Of a DNA stretch of 64,000 nt, positions 16,761-25,316 are shown piece after piece. Below the pieces are notes generated by a model. The model was given only the letters and a program-made list of their open reading frames with translations. It was not told the origin of the DNA and did not search any database. Where the stretch lies: assembly GCA_023443865.1 (NCBI GenBank), contig JAEZST010000011.1, positions 248,001 to 312,000 on the forward strand. Direction: 5' to 3'. Position 1 is the stretch's first letter. Each line of letters starts with the position of its first letter. A program made the translations under genes and the position numbers. The stretch is from Spirochaetota bacterium (lineage in GTDB: Bacteria; Spirochaetota; Spirochaetia; Treponematales; Treponemataceae).

Positions 16761-18019
16761 TGCTGCTCCCGAAAATAGTCATGCGCAACGTGATGGCCCA
16801 CCGCCGCAAGAACCTCGTGGTGTTCGCGGTCACCGGATGCGTATCCATGTTCCTGTTTCTCTTCCTCTGCTTTTCCGACGGCGAGATAGAAAACATTCGC
16901 AACGGGGTTTCCAGTTTTTTCACGCCCTGGATCGACGTGGTAGCGGCCACGGACGAGGCGCTCATGCTGGACGGGGCGGGAAAGTCCAGCGCCGAGGCGA
17001 CGGTGGCCGATACGGACCGCCTTACCGAAGGGCTTTCCGCGCTTCCCTTCGTGAAGGAAGCCTTCGGCCGGGTCAGCGGGAATTGGGGAAACCTTTACTG
17101 GAAGGGCGATAAGTACCTGGATTTCCGGTATCTTGCCCTGGATTCGCGCGATTCGGTGCTCCGCTCCAAATACCGGATCGTGGAAGGCCGGGACCTGGAA
17201 CCGGGAGAAACCGGCTCGGCGCTGATCCACAAGGCGGTGCTGAAAACGCTCGCTCTTTCGCCAGGGGATCCGATCTCGCTCGTGGGAAACGACTCCTTCG
17301 GCCAGGTCATGAGCATGGACCTCGCCCTGGCCGGCGTTTTCGAGCCCGTGCTCGACAACCCGAATCTCTACAACATGATTATTCTCCCACGGGAGGACCT
17401 TTCGACCTTTAACGGGTATACCCCCAATGAATCCCGTTCATTGGGCATCCGGCTCGAAAAGGGCGTGAGCCAGGCCAAGGCGATTCCGCTTCTCGAGGAA
17501 TGGGGAAGGCAAAACGCCCCGAATCTTCGCTTCGTCGAGCGGAACATGAAGGGCTACAAGGACGATTTCTCCATGGTGTTCGGCATGATCCGCATGATCA
17601 TCGTGGTTATGTCGCTCCTTACGCTCCTGATAACCTCCGTGGGGATCATGAGCGTCATATCGACCAACCTGCAGGAACGGAAAAAGGAGATCGGGACCTA
17701 CTATTGCCTGGGGAGCGAGCCCCCCTTCCTGATCGCGGCCTATTCCCTGGAACTGGCCCTGGTTAACCTCGCCGCGTCGGCGGCGGGAATACTCGGGGGA
17801 CTTTTGATCAGGGCAATCGTGAACGTGGCGAGAATAACCTCGGACGAACCGGGATTCCAGGTAGTGGCCGGGGGAAGCCAGTTTAGGCTCGGCCTTACCC
17901 CTTCCAGCGTTCTGTGGATTATCGGGGGCGTGGTGGTAATAACGCTGCTGACCGCGCTTACTACGTTGGGCAAGGCCCTGAAGGTATCGCCGGTAGAAGC
18001 GGTGCGAGAAGCCGAATAA
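16760..18019 (+). CDS. ABC transporter permease, FtsX/LolC-E type
   Basis: Second permease of the operon, 419 residues, same four-helix plan: helix 1 at about 18-40, an extracytoplasmic domain of about 240 residues, and three helices with the coupling motif LQERKKEIGTYYCLGSEP between the first two. It starts at the ATG at 16760, whose first base is the last base of the preceding stop codon, with GAGGAG nine nt upstream. Two different permeases (large and small outer domain) parallel LolC/LolE heterodimers, which release lipoproteins from the inner membrane to the carrier LolA. The next gene encodes a LolA-like protein. Confidence 0.85.
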   Translation: MLLPKIVMRNVMAHRRKNLVVFAVTGCVSMFLFLFLCFSDGEIENIRNGVSSFFTPWIDVVAATDEALMLDGAGKSSAEATVADTDRLTEGLSALPFVKEAFGRVSGNWGNLYWKGDKYLDFRYLALDSRDSVLRSKYRIVEGRDLEPGETGSALIHKAVLKTLALSPGDPISLVGNDSFGQVMSMDLALAGVFEPVLDNPNLYNMIILPREDLSTFNGYTPNESRSLGIRLEKGVSQAKAIPLLEEWGRQNAPNLRFVERNMKGYKDDFSMVFGMIRMIIVVMSLLTLLITSVGIMSVISTNLQERKKEIGTYYCLGSEPPFLIAAYSLELALVNLAASAAGILGGLLIRAIVNVARITSDEPGFQVVAGGSQFRLGLTPSSVLWIIGGVVVITLLTALTTLGKALKVSPVEAVREAE

Positions 18020-18038
18020 AAAAAAGAGGAGTATGGAT

Positions 18039-18815
18039 ATGCATGAATCGATGAACGAAATACCGAAAACTGCCCTTGCGGCGGTTTTGGCCCTCGGCCT
18101 CGGCGCCTTCGCCGCCCTTCCCGCCGCGTCGCAGGCCGCGGATACCCGGGCCGCCGGCATCGTGCGGCTCATGGAAGAGGCGATGTATCCCAACGCGAAA
18201 ACCGAGGCGACCCTCGTTTCCGCGACAGACGGGAAAAAAGAAACCTACGCGCTCACGAGCTACGCCAGGGACAACAACCAGCTCATTATCGTGCGCTTTA
18301 CCGCGCCGGCGCGCATGGTGGGAAGCGACCTTCTCATGCTGGACAGGAACGTGTGGCTCTACGACCCCAAATCGGGACGCGAAATGAAGATTCCCTCGAA
18401 TCAGAGCTTCGGCGGCACCGGCTTTTCCTACGGCGACGTGCTCAGGCTTAACTACTCCGACAATTACGACGCCCGAATCCTCTCCGAGACGGAAGGGGAG
18501 AAGGCCCTCGAGCTGACCGCGAAATACCGCGACGCGCCGTATGCCCGAATCGAACTCGTGGTGGGGAGCGATAACCTTCCCCGCTCGGGAAAGTGCTATA
18601 CGCGCACGGGCGACCTGATAAAGGAAATGGCGTATTCGGGAATAGGCGACGTCGGCGGGGGGCGGAAACCGCTGATAACCACCGTAACCTCTCCCCTGAA
18701 TCAAAGCGACGTTTCGGTGCTCACCATCGTCCGCGAAACCGTTCGGACCTATCCGCAAAACGTATTTAACAAAAAAAACCTCGCGGCCCGCCTCGAGGAA
18801 CGGTACGAGGAGTAA
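18039..18815 (+). CDS. LolA-like periplasmic outer-membrane lipoprotein-sorting protein
   Basis: A periplasmic carrier of 258 residues with a Sec signal (hydrophobic core at about 12-28, probable cleavage after SQA). The mature part is a beta-rich fold of the LolA-like/outer-membrane lipoprotein-sorting superfamily: YALTSYARDNNQLIIVRFTAPARMVGSDLLMLDRNVWLYDPKSGREMKIP is its typical RFxxPxxxxGxxLLxxxxxxWxYxP pattern, shown here only to mark the region at about 65-115, and the C-terminal part has further strand pairs. Such proteins shuttle acyl chains or lipids in a hydrophobic cup. GAGGAG lies seven nt before the ATG at 18039; an in-frame ATG at 18033 lies too close to it. The gene sits between its presumed permeases and ATPase. 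Confidence 0.8.
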   Translation: MHESMNEIPKTALAAVLALGLGAFAALPAASQAADTRAAGIVRLMEEAMYPNAKTEATLVSATDGKKETYALTSYARDNNQLIIVRFTAPARMVGSDLLMLDRNVWLYDPKSGREMKIPSNQSFGGTGFSYGDVLRLNYSDNYDARILSETEGEKALELTAKYRDAPYARIELVVGSDNLPRSGKCYTRTGDLIKEMAYSGIGDVGGGRKPLITTVTSPLNQSDVSVLTIVRETVRTYPQNVFNKKNLAARLEERYEE

Positions 18816-18818
18816 GGA

Positions 18819-19490
18819 ATGGCATTCATACTGACGAAAGACTTGCGGAAGGATTACCCCCTCGGAAAGACCGTCGTGAGCGCCCTGCGCGGCGTGAGCG
18901 TCAGCGTCGAGAAGGGGGAATATTTGTGCGTCGCCGGGCCGTCGGGGGCGGGGAAGTCCACCTTTCTCAACCTGATCGGGCTCTTGGACCGCGCCAGCGC
19001 GGGGAGCATAGAATTCGACGGCACGGAGGTGGGTTCGCTGGACGCGAAACGCTTCCACCGATTCCGGCGCGACCGAATCGCCTTTATATTCCAATCGTTC
19101 AACCTGGTCCCGGTCCTGAACGCCTACGAAAACATCGAGTTCCCCCTCCTCGTCCAAAAGGTGCCGACGGAGGAGCGAAAGCGCCGTATCGACGCGATTA
19201 CCGAGGAAGTGGGCATTCGCGAATGGCTCAGCCACCGGCCCGACGAGCTTTCCGGCGGGCAGCGCCAGCGCGTGGCCATCGCCCGGGCGCTGGTAACCAA
19301 GCCGGAGGTAATTATCGCCGACGAGCCCACGGCCAACCTGGACTCGGTGACGGGCCGAACCATTTTAGACTTGCTTCGCAGGCTCAACAAGGAAGAAAAG
19401 ACGACCTTCATCGTCGCCAGCCACGACCCCACCCTGATCGAGGGAGCGGACCGGATGGTCAAAATAGTCGACGGATTGGTGAGCGCATGA
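18819..19490 (+). CDS. ABC transporter ATP-binding protein, LolD/MacB type
   Basis: Cytoplasmic ATPase, 223 residues, of the MacB/LolD/FtsE group that powers FtsX-type permeases. Walker A is GPSGAGKST, the Q-loop IFQSFNLVPVLNAYENIEFPL (a group hallmark), the signature LSGGQRQR, Walker B IIADEPTANLDS and the switch His VASHD. It begins three nt after the LolA-like stop codon and overlaps the following outer-membrane gene by four nt (ATGA), so the five genes are clearly one operon. It is the only ATPase here and must serve both permeases. Confidence 0.93.
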   Translation: MAFILTKDLRKDYPLGKTVVSALRGVSVSVEKGEYLCVAGPSGAGKSTFLNLIGLLDRASAGSIEFDGTEVGSLDAKRFHRFRRDRIAFIFQSFNLVPVLNAYENIEFPLLVQKVPTEERKRRIDAITEEVGIREWLSHRPDELSGGQRQRVAIARALVTKPEVIIADEPTANLDSVTGRTILDLLRRLNKEEKTTFIVASHDPTLIEGADRMVKIVDGLVSA

Positions 19491-20662
19491 CGCGATCGAG
19501 CGCCACCTGCGCGAAAGCGCGCCCCGCCGCACGCCCGCTTCGTATCGCGGCCTTATTCGGTTCTGCCCTGCTCGGATCGGCCGCCGTCATGCCGGCCGCG
19601 CTCTCGGCCCAGGAGGCGCCCGTCGTAACGCTGGAGGCGGGGTTCGCCTTCACCGGCTACGATCCCGCCGCGACGTACGACGGTATCGCGAAAGCCTATT
19701 TCGGCGACGGTTCGGACCGCTGGAACTCCTCGGAAAGCGCCCGGGTGGAAATTACCGCCCGATACGGGAACCGTCTCGTCCTGGACGCGGAACTCAACGC
19801 CCCGTTCAACCGGGCCGACGCGCCGATCTCCGCGGACGAGGCCTTGCGGGAACTTTCGATCAAATGGGACGCGGGGGACGCGGTCGTGCTCACCGCGGGC
19901 AAGCAAAACCTGAAATGGGGAACCGCCCGGGTTTTCTCCGCCGTGGATTCCCTCTCCCCGGCCCTCGATCCCCTCGACCCGACCCAGACGGACCGCGGCG
20001 TGACCGGGCTCCGTTTCGATATCATCCCGACCTGGTGGTTCAGCGTCGCGGGAGTCGCCCTCCCCTCATCGATCCTCGACCGCTCGACGTTTGGCCTTAG
20101 GGCGGAATTCCTCGCCGGCGAAACGGACCTCTCCTTCGGCGCGGTGCGCGCCACCGACGATACCGGGACGGAAACGCCCTCCTTCTTCGCCGACGCAGCC
20201 CGGTTCTTCGACCGCTGGGGACTTTACGGGGAAACCCAGGCGAAAAGCGCGAACGGGTTCCGAAGCGTCGCCGACTGGGACCTCGCGGCAACTTTAGGCG
20301 TACAGGTAGACTTTCCCGCCTGGCTCAACGGAACCATTAGCCTTCTGGGCGAATGGAGATGGCGGGAGAACGACCCGGATTATCCCGATGACCTGGACGG
20401 AAAGGCCGCGCATTCGGTCTACGCGGGATTGTCGGGCATTCCGATAACCCGGCGCCTAGACCTACGCGGCTTTGTCCTCGCGGTGCCGAAGGCGGACCGC
20501 GCGGTACTGGGGGGCGAGGTGACGTGGTCGCCCGAGCAGTCCCTCTCGGTAAAACTCGGCTATCAATACCTGGTCGCCGACGGGAAAGCCGGGGACCCCT
20601 TCGTCCCGTACCTGACGACCTTGCGCCACAAGGCGACCGCGGGCGTTACCGTGTGGTATTGA
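19487..20662 (+). CDS. Outer-membrane beta-barrel protein of the Lol-like operon
   Basis: A 391-residue exported protein with a long N-region, a signal core at about 20-38 and cleavage near LSA/QE. The mature part alternates short hydrophobic-aromatic strands with polar turns and ends in VTVWY, the terminal aromatic signature recognised by the BAM machinery. It has no lipobox. It resembles DUF1302-like barrels, which elsewhere occur next to LolA-like proteins and RND/MMPL exporters, though I cannot confirm the family. The ATG at 19487 overlaps the ATPase stop; the open frame upstream is a shadow of the ATPase gene. By context it may receive the substrate carried by the LolA-like protein. Confidence 0.75.
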   Translation: MTRSSATCAKARPAARPLRIAALFGSALLGSAAVMPAALSAQEAPVVTLEAGFAFTGYDPAATYDGIAKAYFGDGSDRWNSSESARVEITARYGNRLVLDAELNAPFNRADAPISADEALRELSIKWDAGDAVVLTAGKQNLKWGTARVFSAVDSLSPALDPLDPTQTDRGVTGLRFDIIPTWWFSVAGVALPSSILDRSTFGLRAEFLAGETDLSFGAVRATDDTGTETPSFFADAARFFDRWGLYGETQAKSANGFRSVADWDLAATLGVQVDFPAWLNGTISLLGEWRWRENDPDYPDDLDGKAAHSVYAGLSGIPITRRLDLRGFVLAVPKADRAVLGGEVTWSPEQSLSVKLGYQYLVADGKAGDPFVPYLTTLRHKATAGVTVWY

Positions 20663-20803
20663 AACCGTCATGTTAATCTCGCCAGGGATAGGGAAACCCC
20701 CTCATTGACACGACCCTTGCGCCGGAATAGAGTATTTGTTGACGATTCCACCATTTTGTCGTAGTCCGTCCGTTTACAAATATCTACTTCCGGAGAGAAC
20801 CCC

Positions 20804-22525
20804 ATGTATCGTTGGATTTGGCAATACGTTCGCAAGTATCGGTTTATGATGGCCGGAGGCCTGCTTCTTGTCGTGGCGGTGGCGGCCCTCGCCATGGTAA
20901 ACCCGGCCATTTCGGGTATCGTGGTGGATCGGGTGATCAAGGGCGGAGAACGCGACCTTTTGGCGACCTTGATAGCGATTATGGTAGGAGCGACCCTTTT
21001 CAAGGGCGCGCTCCGGTTGGGGTACCAGATGCTCTTCGAGCACGCCTCGCAAAACGTGATACGCTCGATCCGGGAAGACCTTTACGACCGGGTTCAGGCG
21101 CTGGACTTCGCTTGGTTTGACCGTTCCCGTCCGGGCGACGTGATGACGTTGATGACCGGCGACCTGGACGCGGTTCGCCATTTCGTGGCATGGGTTGTCT
21201 ATCAGACGGTGGAAAACGTTTTAGTGCTCGCGTTCTCGATCATAGTCCTCTCTTCGATCGATTTGCCTATGGCGCTTTGCATGCTCGCGGTTACCCCGCT
21301 GATTTTTTACCTGGCCCTGCGCTTCAAGAAGGCGATCAAACCCGCGCACCTGGCGGTTCGGGACCAATTCGCCCGCCTCAATTCCGTGGTGGCCGAAAAC
21401 ATCGCCGGAAACCGCGTAATACGCTCCTTCGTCCGGGAACGGTACGAGAAGGAACGATTCCTGAAGGAAAACCGCGCGTTCCGGGATACCACGCTGAAGG
21501 CGGTGGACATCCGGGTCAGCTACGGGCCAACCATAGACGCGCTCACCTCCTGCCTTCCCGTGGTGCTCATCGTCGCGGGCGGCTTATCCGTCATTTCCGG
21601 GCGACTGACCATCGGCGAGCTCGTGACCTTCAACGGGCTCATGTGGGCGCTTTCGAACCCCCTCAACATGATCGCGGGACTGGTAAACGACGCCCAGCGA
21701 TTCGTGGCCTCGGCCGAGCGGCTGCATGAACTGTGGAGCCGAGAGCCGAGGATCGTGGACGCCGGGGACGCGAAGCCCCTGGAAGACGCGCCCATCGGGG
21801 TCGAGTTCCGCGACGTATCCTTACGGTACGGCGACGCGCCCGCCCTTCACGGGGTCAGCTTCAAGGCGGAGCCGGGCATGACGGTGGGGATCATCGGGCC
21901 CACGGGCTCGGGGAAATCAACCATCGCGAAGCTGATGTGCCGCTTTTACGAGGCCACGTCCGGCGAGGTGCTCGTCGGAGGCAGGGACGTGCGGATGATA
22001 ACCCTCGAGTCGCTCCGACGGACGGTGGGAATCGCCATGCAAGACGTGTTCCTTTTCTCGGACACCATCGAGGGAAACATCGCCTTCGGCAGGCCCGACG
22101 CGACGGACGGAGAGGTTCGCGACGCGGCCCATCTCGCCCTCGCGGATTCCTTCATCGGCGAAATGCCCGAAGGCTATGACACGGTCGTGGGCGAGCGTGG
22201 CGTGGGATTGTCGGGCGGCCAGCGGCAGCGGATCGCCCTCGCGCGGCTCCTTTTGACCATGCCGCGGGTGATCATCCTCGACGACACGACCTCCAGCGTC
22301 GACGCGGAAACGGAAGAAGAAATGAGAAAGTCCATCGCCGAGCTCGGCGCGGACCGCACGGTGTTCATAATCGCGCACCGGATCGCCTCGGTCGTGAACG
22401 CGGACCTCGTGCTCGTGGTGGAAGACGGGCGTATTACCGACCGCGGGACCCACGCCGAGCTGAGCCGACGGAAGGGCTATTACCGCGACGTATGGCTGCA
22501 CCAAACCTCGGGCGGGGAGAACTGA
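20804..22525 (+). CDS. ABC exporter half-transporter with degenerate ATPase site
   Basis: Type IV (multidrug/lipid) ABC exporter subunit, 573 residues: six membrane helices in about 1-310, then a nucleotide-binding domain. Walker A is GPTGSGKST, the signature LSGGQRQR and the switch His IIAHR, but the Walker B catalytic Glu is replaced by Asp (VIILDDTTSSVD). With the partner gene two nt downstream this fits a heterodimer with one weak and one active ATP site, as in TM287/288 or BmrCD: this subunit gives the weak Walker site and the good signature for the active site. GGAGA lies seven nt before the ATG. The substrate is unknown. Confidence 0.92.
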   Translation: MYRWIWQYVRKYRFMMAGGLLLVVAVAALAMVNPAISGIVVDRVIKGGERDLLATLIAIMVGATLFKGALRLGYQMLFEHASQNVIRSIREDLYDRVQALDFAWFDRSRPGDVMTLMTGDLDAVRHFVAWVVYQTVENVLVLAFSIIVLSSIDLPMALCMLAVTPLIFYLALRFKKAIKPAHLAVRDQFARLNSVVAENIAGNRVIRSFVRERYEKERFLKENRAFRDTTLKAVDIRVSYGPTIDALTSCLPVVLIVAGGLSVISGRLTIGELVTFNGLMWALSNPLNMIAGLVNDAQRFVASAERLHELWSREPRIVDAGDAKPLEDAPIGVEFRDVSLRYGDAPALHGVSFKAEPGMTVGIIGPTGSGKSTIAKLMCRFYEATSGEVLVGGRDVRMITLESLRRTVGIAMQDVFLFSDTIEGNIAFGRPDATDGEVRDAAHLALADSFIGEMPEGYDTVVGERGVGLSGGQRQRIALARLLLTMPRVIILDDTTSSVDAETEEEMRKSIAELGADRTVFIIAHRIASVVNADLVLVVEDGRITDRGTHAELSRRKGYYRDVWLHQTSGGEN

Positions 22526-22527
22526 CC

Positions 22528-24297
22528 ATGGCAAGAAACACATTCAACGTTGACGAAGAACAGGACGAAAAGTTCAACCCCAAGTCGGTAACGAGGCTGC
22601 TTTCCTATCTAGGCCCGTATAAAAAAGAGCTCGCCCTTTCCCTCGCGCTCATGATAGTCGCCTCGCTTTTCTCGCTGGCCGGCCCCTACCTCGGGAAGCT
22701 CGCCATAGACCGGGCGATACCCTCGGGAAACCGGGCCGAACTGTACCGGTTAGCCGGCCTACTCCTGGCGAGCGTGGCGGTGGTATTCGCGTGCCAGCGC
22801 GCGCGAATCCGAGTGATGACGCGAATCGCCCAGGACGTGATAGTCACGGTCCGAACCGATATTTTCGACAAGCTTCAGAAACTTCCCTTCACGTATTTCG
22901 ACACCCGGCCCCACGGGAAAATCCTGATCCGCGTGGTCAATTACGTGAACTCCATGAGCGACCTCCTCTCGAACGGCATCATCCAGTTCGCCGCGGACCT
23001 ATTCAGCATAATCTTCATCATCGGTTTCATGCTCGTGATCGACGTGAGGCTGACCCTGGTGTGCCTCGCGGGGCTCCCCTTCCTCATCGCCACGATCATG
23101 CTCCTGAAGCGGCGCCAGCACCGACTCTGGCAACGGGTGAGCCACAAGCAGGCGAACCTGAACGCCTACCTGAGCGAGAGCCTGAACGGCATGAAGATTA
23201 CCCAGTCCTACGCGCGGGAAACCGTAAACCGGGGTATATTCGCCTCGCTCGGAACGGACTGGAAGGCCGCGTGGATGCCCGCCGTCCTGGCGAACTTCAC
23301 GATCTGGCCCGTGATCGATTTCCTTTCCACGGGCACGGTTTCCCTCGTGTACGCGGCGGGAATTATCCTTTTCGCGAAGTCGGTCACCGTCGGTACCCTC
23401 GTGGCCTTCGGCGGCTACATCTGGCGGTTTTGGATGCCGATCCAGAACATGGGAAACTTTTACAACGCCCTCGTAACGACCGGCGCCTATCTCGAGAGAA
23501 TCTTCGAAACCATGGACGAGCCCGTGGAGGTTACCGACGCCCCGGGGGCGGTTCCCCTCGTGACCATCAGGGGTCACGTCGCCTTCAATGACGTGACTTT
23601 CTCCTACGAGGCGGGCAACCCGGTGCTAAAAAACATCGACTTCGACGTGACGCCCGGCACTACCGTCGCCCTCGTCGGGCCGACGGGCGCGGGAAAAACG
23701 AGCATCGTGAACCTTCTCTCGCGGTTTTACAATCCCGATTCCGGCAGCGTGCTCGTGGACGGCGTGGACTTGAGGACGGTGACGATCGAATCGGTACGCG
23801 CGCAAATCGGCGTGATGCTCCAGGAGAGCTTCCTCTTTTCGGGGACCCTGCGGGAAAACATCCGCTACGGCAGGCCCGAGGCTACCGACGCGGAGATCGA
23901 GGCGGCGGCGGACGCGGTGCGGGCGGGAGATTTCGCCCGGCTCCTTCCCGAGGGATTCGATACCCAGGTCGGAGAGCGGGGCGGCTCGCTCTCCGCGGGG
24001 CAGCGTCAGCTCGTGGCCTTCGCCCGCGTCCTTCTCGCGAGCCCGCGCATCCTGATCCTGGACGAGGCGACCAGTTCCGTGGATACCGAGACCGAACGGC
24101 TCATCCAGGAAGGCCTCGCGCGCCTTCTCAAGGGCAGAACGTCGTTCATCATCGCCCACCGGCTGTCGACCATCCGCAACGCGGACCTGATCATGTATAT
24201 CGACGGGGGCAGGATCATCGAGCGCGGCAACCACGACGAGCTCCTCGCGCTGAACGGCGCCTACGCGCGGCTCTACCGGGAGTCGTCGCGGGCGTGA
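22528..24297 (+). CDS. ABC exporter half-transporter with active ATPase site
   Basis: Partner of the preceding gene, 589 residues. A cytosolic N-terminal stretch of about 35 residues precedes six membrane helices. In the ATPase domain Walker A is GPTGAGKTS, Walker B keeps the catalytic Glu (ILILDEATSSVDTE) and the switch His is IIAHR, but the signature is LSAGQRQ instead of LSGGQ. The altered signature faces the weak Walker site of the partner, so both defects fall in the same composite site. Start at the ATG 22528, two nt after the preceding stop codon, with GGGGAGA upstream. An array of palindromic repeats and a terminator follow. Confidence 0.92.
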   Translation: MARNTFNVDEEQDEKFNPKSVTRLLSYLGPYKKELALSLALMIVASLFSLAGPYLGKLAIDRAIPSGNRAELYRLAGLLLASVAVVFACQRARIRVMTRIAQDVIVTVRTDIFDKLQKLPFTYFDTRPHGKILIRVVNYVNSMSDLLSNGIIQFAADLFSIIFIIGFMLVIDVRLTLVCLAGLPFLIATIMLLKRRQHRLWQRVSHKQANLNAYLSESLNGMKITQSYARETVNRGIFASLGTDWKAAWMPAVLANFTIWPVIDFLSTGTVSLVYAAGIILFAKSVTVGTLVAFGGYIWRFWMPIQNMGNFYNALVTTGAYLERIFETMDEPVEVTDAPGAVPLVTIRGHVAFNDVTFSYEAGNPVLKNIDFDVTPGTTVALVGPTGAGKTSIVNLLSRFYNPDSGSVLVDGVDLRTVTIESVRAQIGVMLQESFLFSGTLRENIRYGRPEATDAEIEAAADAVRAGDFARLLPEGFDTQVGERGGSLSAGQRQLVAFARVLLASPRILILDEATSSVDTETERLIQEGLARLLKGRTSFIIAHRLSTIRNADLIMYIDGGRIIERGNHDELLALNGAYARLYRESSRA

Positions 24298-24319
24298 GCC
24301 GGGTTTCGGGGCGGCCCGA

Positions 24320-24480
24320 GGGTTACCGACCGGTAGGTAAGTCTGGCAAGCGCTTTCGCCTCAGGGTTACCGACCGGTAGGTAAGTCCGGCGATCGCTTT
24401 CGCCCTAGGGTTACCGACCGGTAGGTAAGTTCGGCGAACGCTTTCGCCCCAGGGGTTACCGACCGGTAGGTAGGCGAAAA
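24320..24480. repeat. Tandem palindromic array, 44-nt period, 3.5 copies
   Basis: Units start at 24320, 24364, 24408 and 24453 (periods 44, 44, 45; the last is partial). Each unit has GGG plus TTACCGACCGGTAGGTAA, an 18-bp palindrome with one mismatched pair, then a second inverted repeat of the type GGCGAA-CGCT-TTCGCC. The first part is identical in all copies; the second varies but keeps its right arm. The same palindrome recurs at 29723-29782, 31839-31911 and 44706-44906. Confidence 0.9.
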
Positions 24481-24501
24481 CCCCGGCCATCGGGGTCTTT
24501 T
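24480..24501 (+). terminator. Intrinsic terminator after the ABC exporter and repeat array
   Basis: ACCCCG (24480-24485) and CGGGGT (24491-24496) form a hairpin followed by CTTTTCCTT. It is the only terminator-like structure between the exporter pair and the next gene. Confidence 0.6.
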
Positions 24502-24557
24502 CCTTGATTCGCGTACCTATATGGCGATACAATGAGCTCACGTAAGGAGCTGCCTCA

Positions 24558-25241
24558 TTGAAACGGAACTCACCCGACTGGTTTCTCGCGGGCGTCCTCG
24601 CCGCGGCGGGATTCCTCGTAACCTTCGTCTTCGTCGACATGGCATTGCCGGTTTCCCTGGTAATCACCGCCCTGAGCCTGGTAGCGGGAACCCAAATATT
24701 CAGGCGTAAGGCGGCCCTGCCCGAAGTGCCCGGCGGGGTGAGCCAAGCCGAACTCGAGGCTGCCCTCGCCGAAGGCGCGCGAAAGACGGAAACGATCCGG
24801 TCTTTGGGGAAGCGGTTGCGGAAGGCAGGAGGCGACGGGAACGCGACCTGGTACGACGCGGGATCGGGCGGCTCCGGGGCGCATGCCGGGGAGAAGCGGG
24901 AATCGGTACCGGCGAAGATCGGCGGAATCTGCGAAACAGTGGACAAGATCCTGGCCGAGATCAGGCGCGATCCCGACGACCTTAAGCGGGCCCGGCAGTT
25001 TCTTTCCTATTATCTCGACTCGACCATCACGATCCTGGAAAAATACGAAAAACTCACCGCGAACCCCGTGAGGGACGATAAGATCAAGTCGTCCATCGCC
25101 CGGGTCGAGGCCATGCTGGACACCATCGGAAAGGCTTTCGAAAAGCAGCTCGCCAACCTCCTTTCCAACGACGTGATGGACCTGGACGCCGAATTGGCGC
25201 TTCTCGAAAACACCATCAACATGGAAGGGCTCGGGGACTGA
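24558..25241 (+). CDS. XpaC-like membrane protein (5-bromo-4-chloroindolyl phosphate hydrolysis family)
   Basis: A 227-residue protein: two N-terminal membrane helices (about 8-28 and 30-48), a variable Gly/charged linker (about 60-110) and a helical C-terminal domain with ARQFLSYYLDSTITILEKYEKL, which matches the XpaC/COG4915 family. These proteins nearly always travel with TelA, as here (next gene, 75 nt on). The biochemistry is unknown; the family name comes from an old phosphatase-colour phenotype. The start codon is TTG at 24558, with AAGGAG eight nt upstream and a TACAAT hexamer at 24528. It is the first gene of a four- or five-gene operon. Confidence 0.75.
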   Translation: MKRNSPDWFLAGVLAAAGFLVTFVFVDMALPVSLVITALSLVAGTQIFRRKAALPEVPGGVSQAELEAALAEGARKTETIRSLGKRLRKAGGDGNATWYDAGSGGSGAHAGEKRESVPAKIGGICETVDKILAEIRRDPDDLKRARQFLSYYLDSTITILEKYEKLTANPVRDDKIKSSIARVEAMLDTIGKAFEKQLANLLSNDVMDLDAELALLENTINMEGLGD

Positions 25242-25316
25242 CGGACCGGTACAAAATTCGATCAATCGATAACACTTTGGCCTTTCCTTAGTGTTCACAT
25301 AAACGGAGGAAAAAAA

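Noticed and set aside
24320..24480. CRISPR array
   Set aside because: The intervals between palindromes are conserved and themselves palindromic, not unique spacers, and no cas gene is present.
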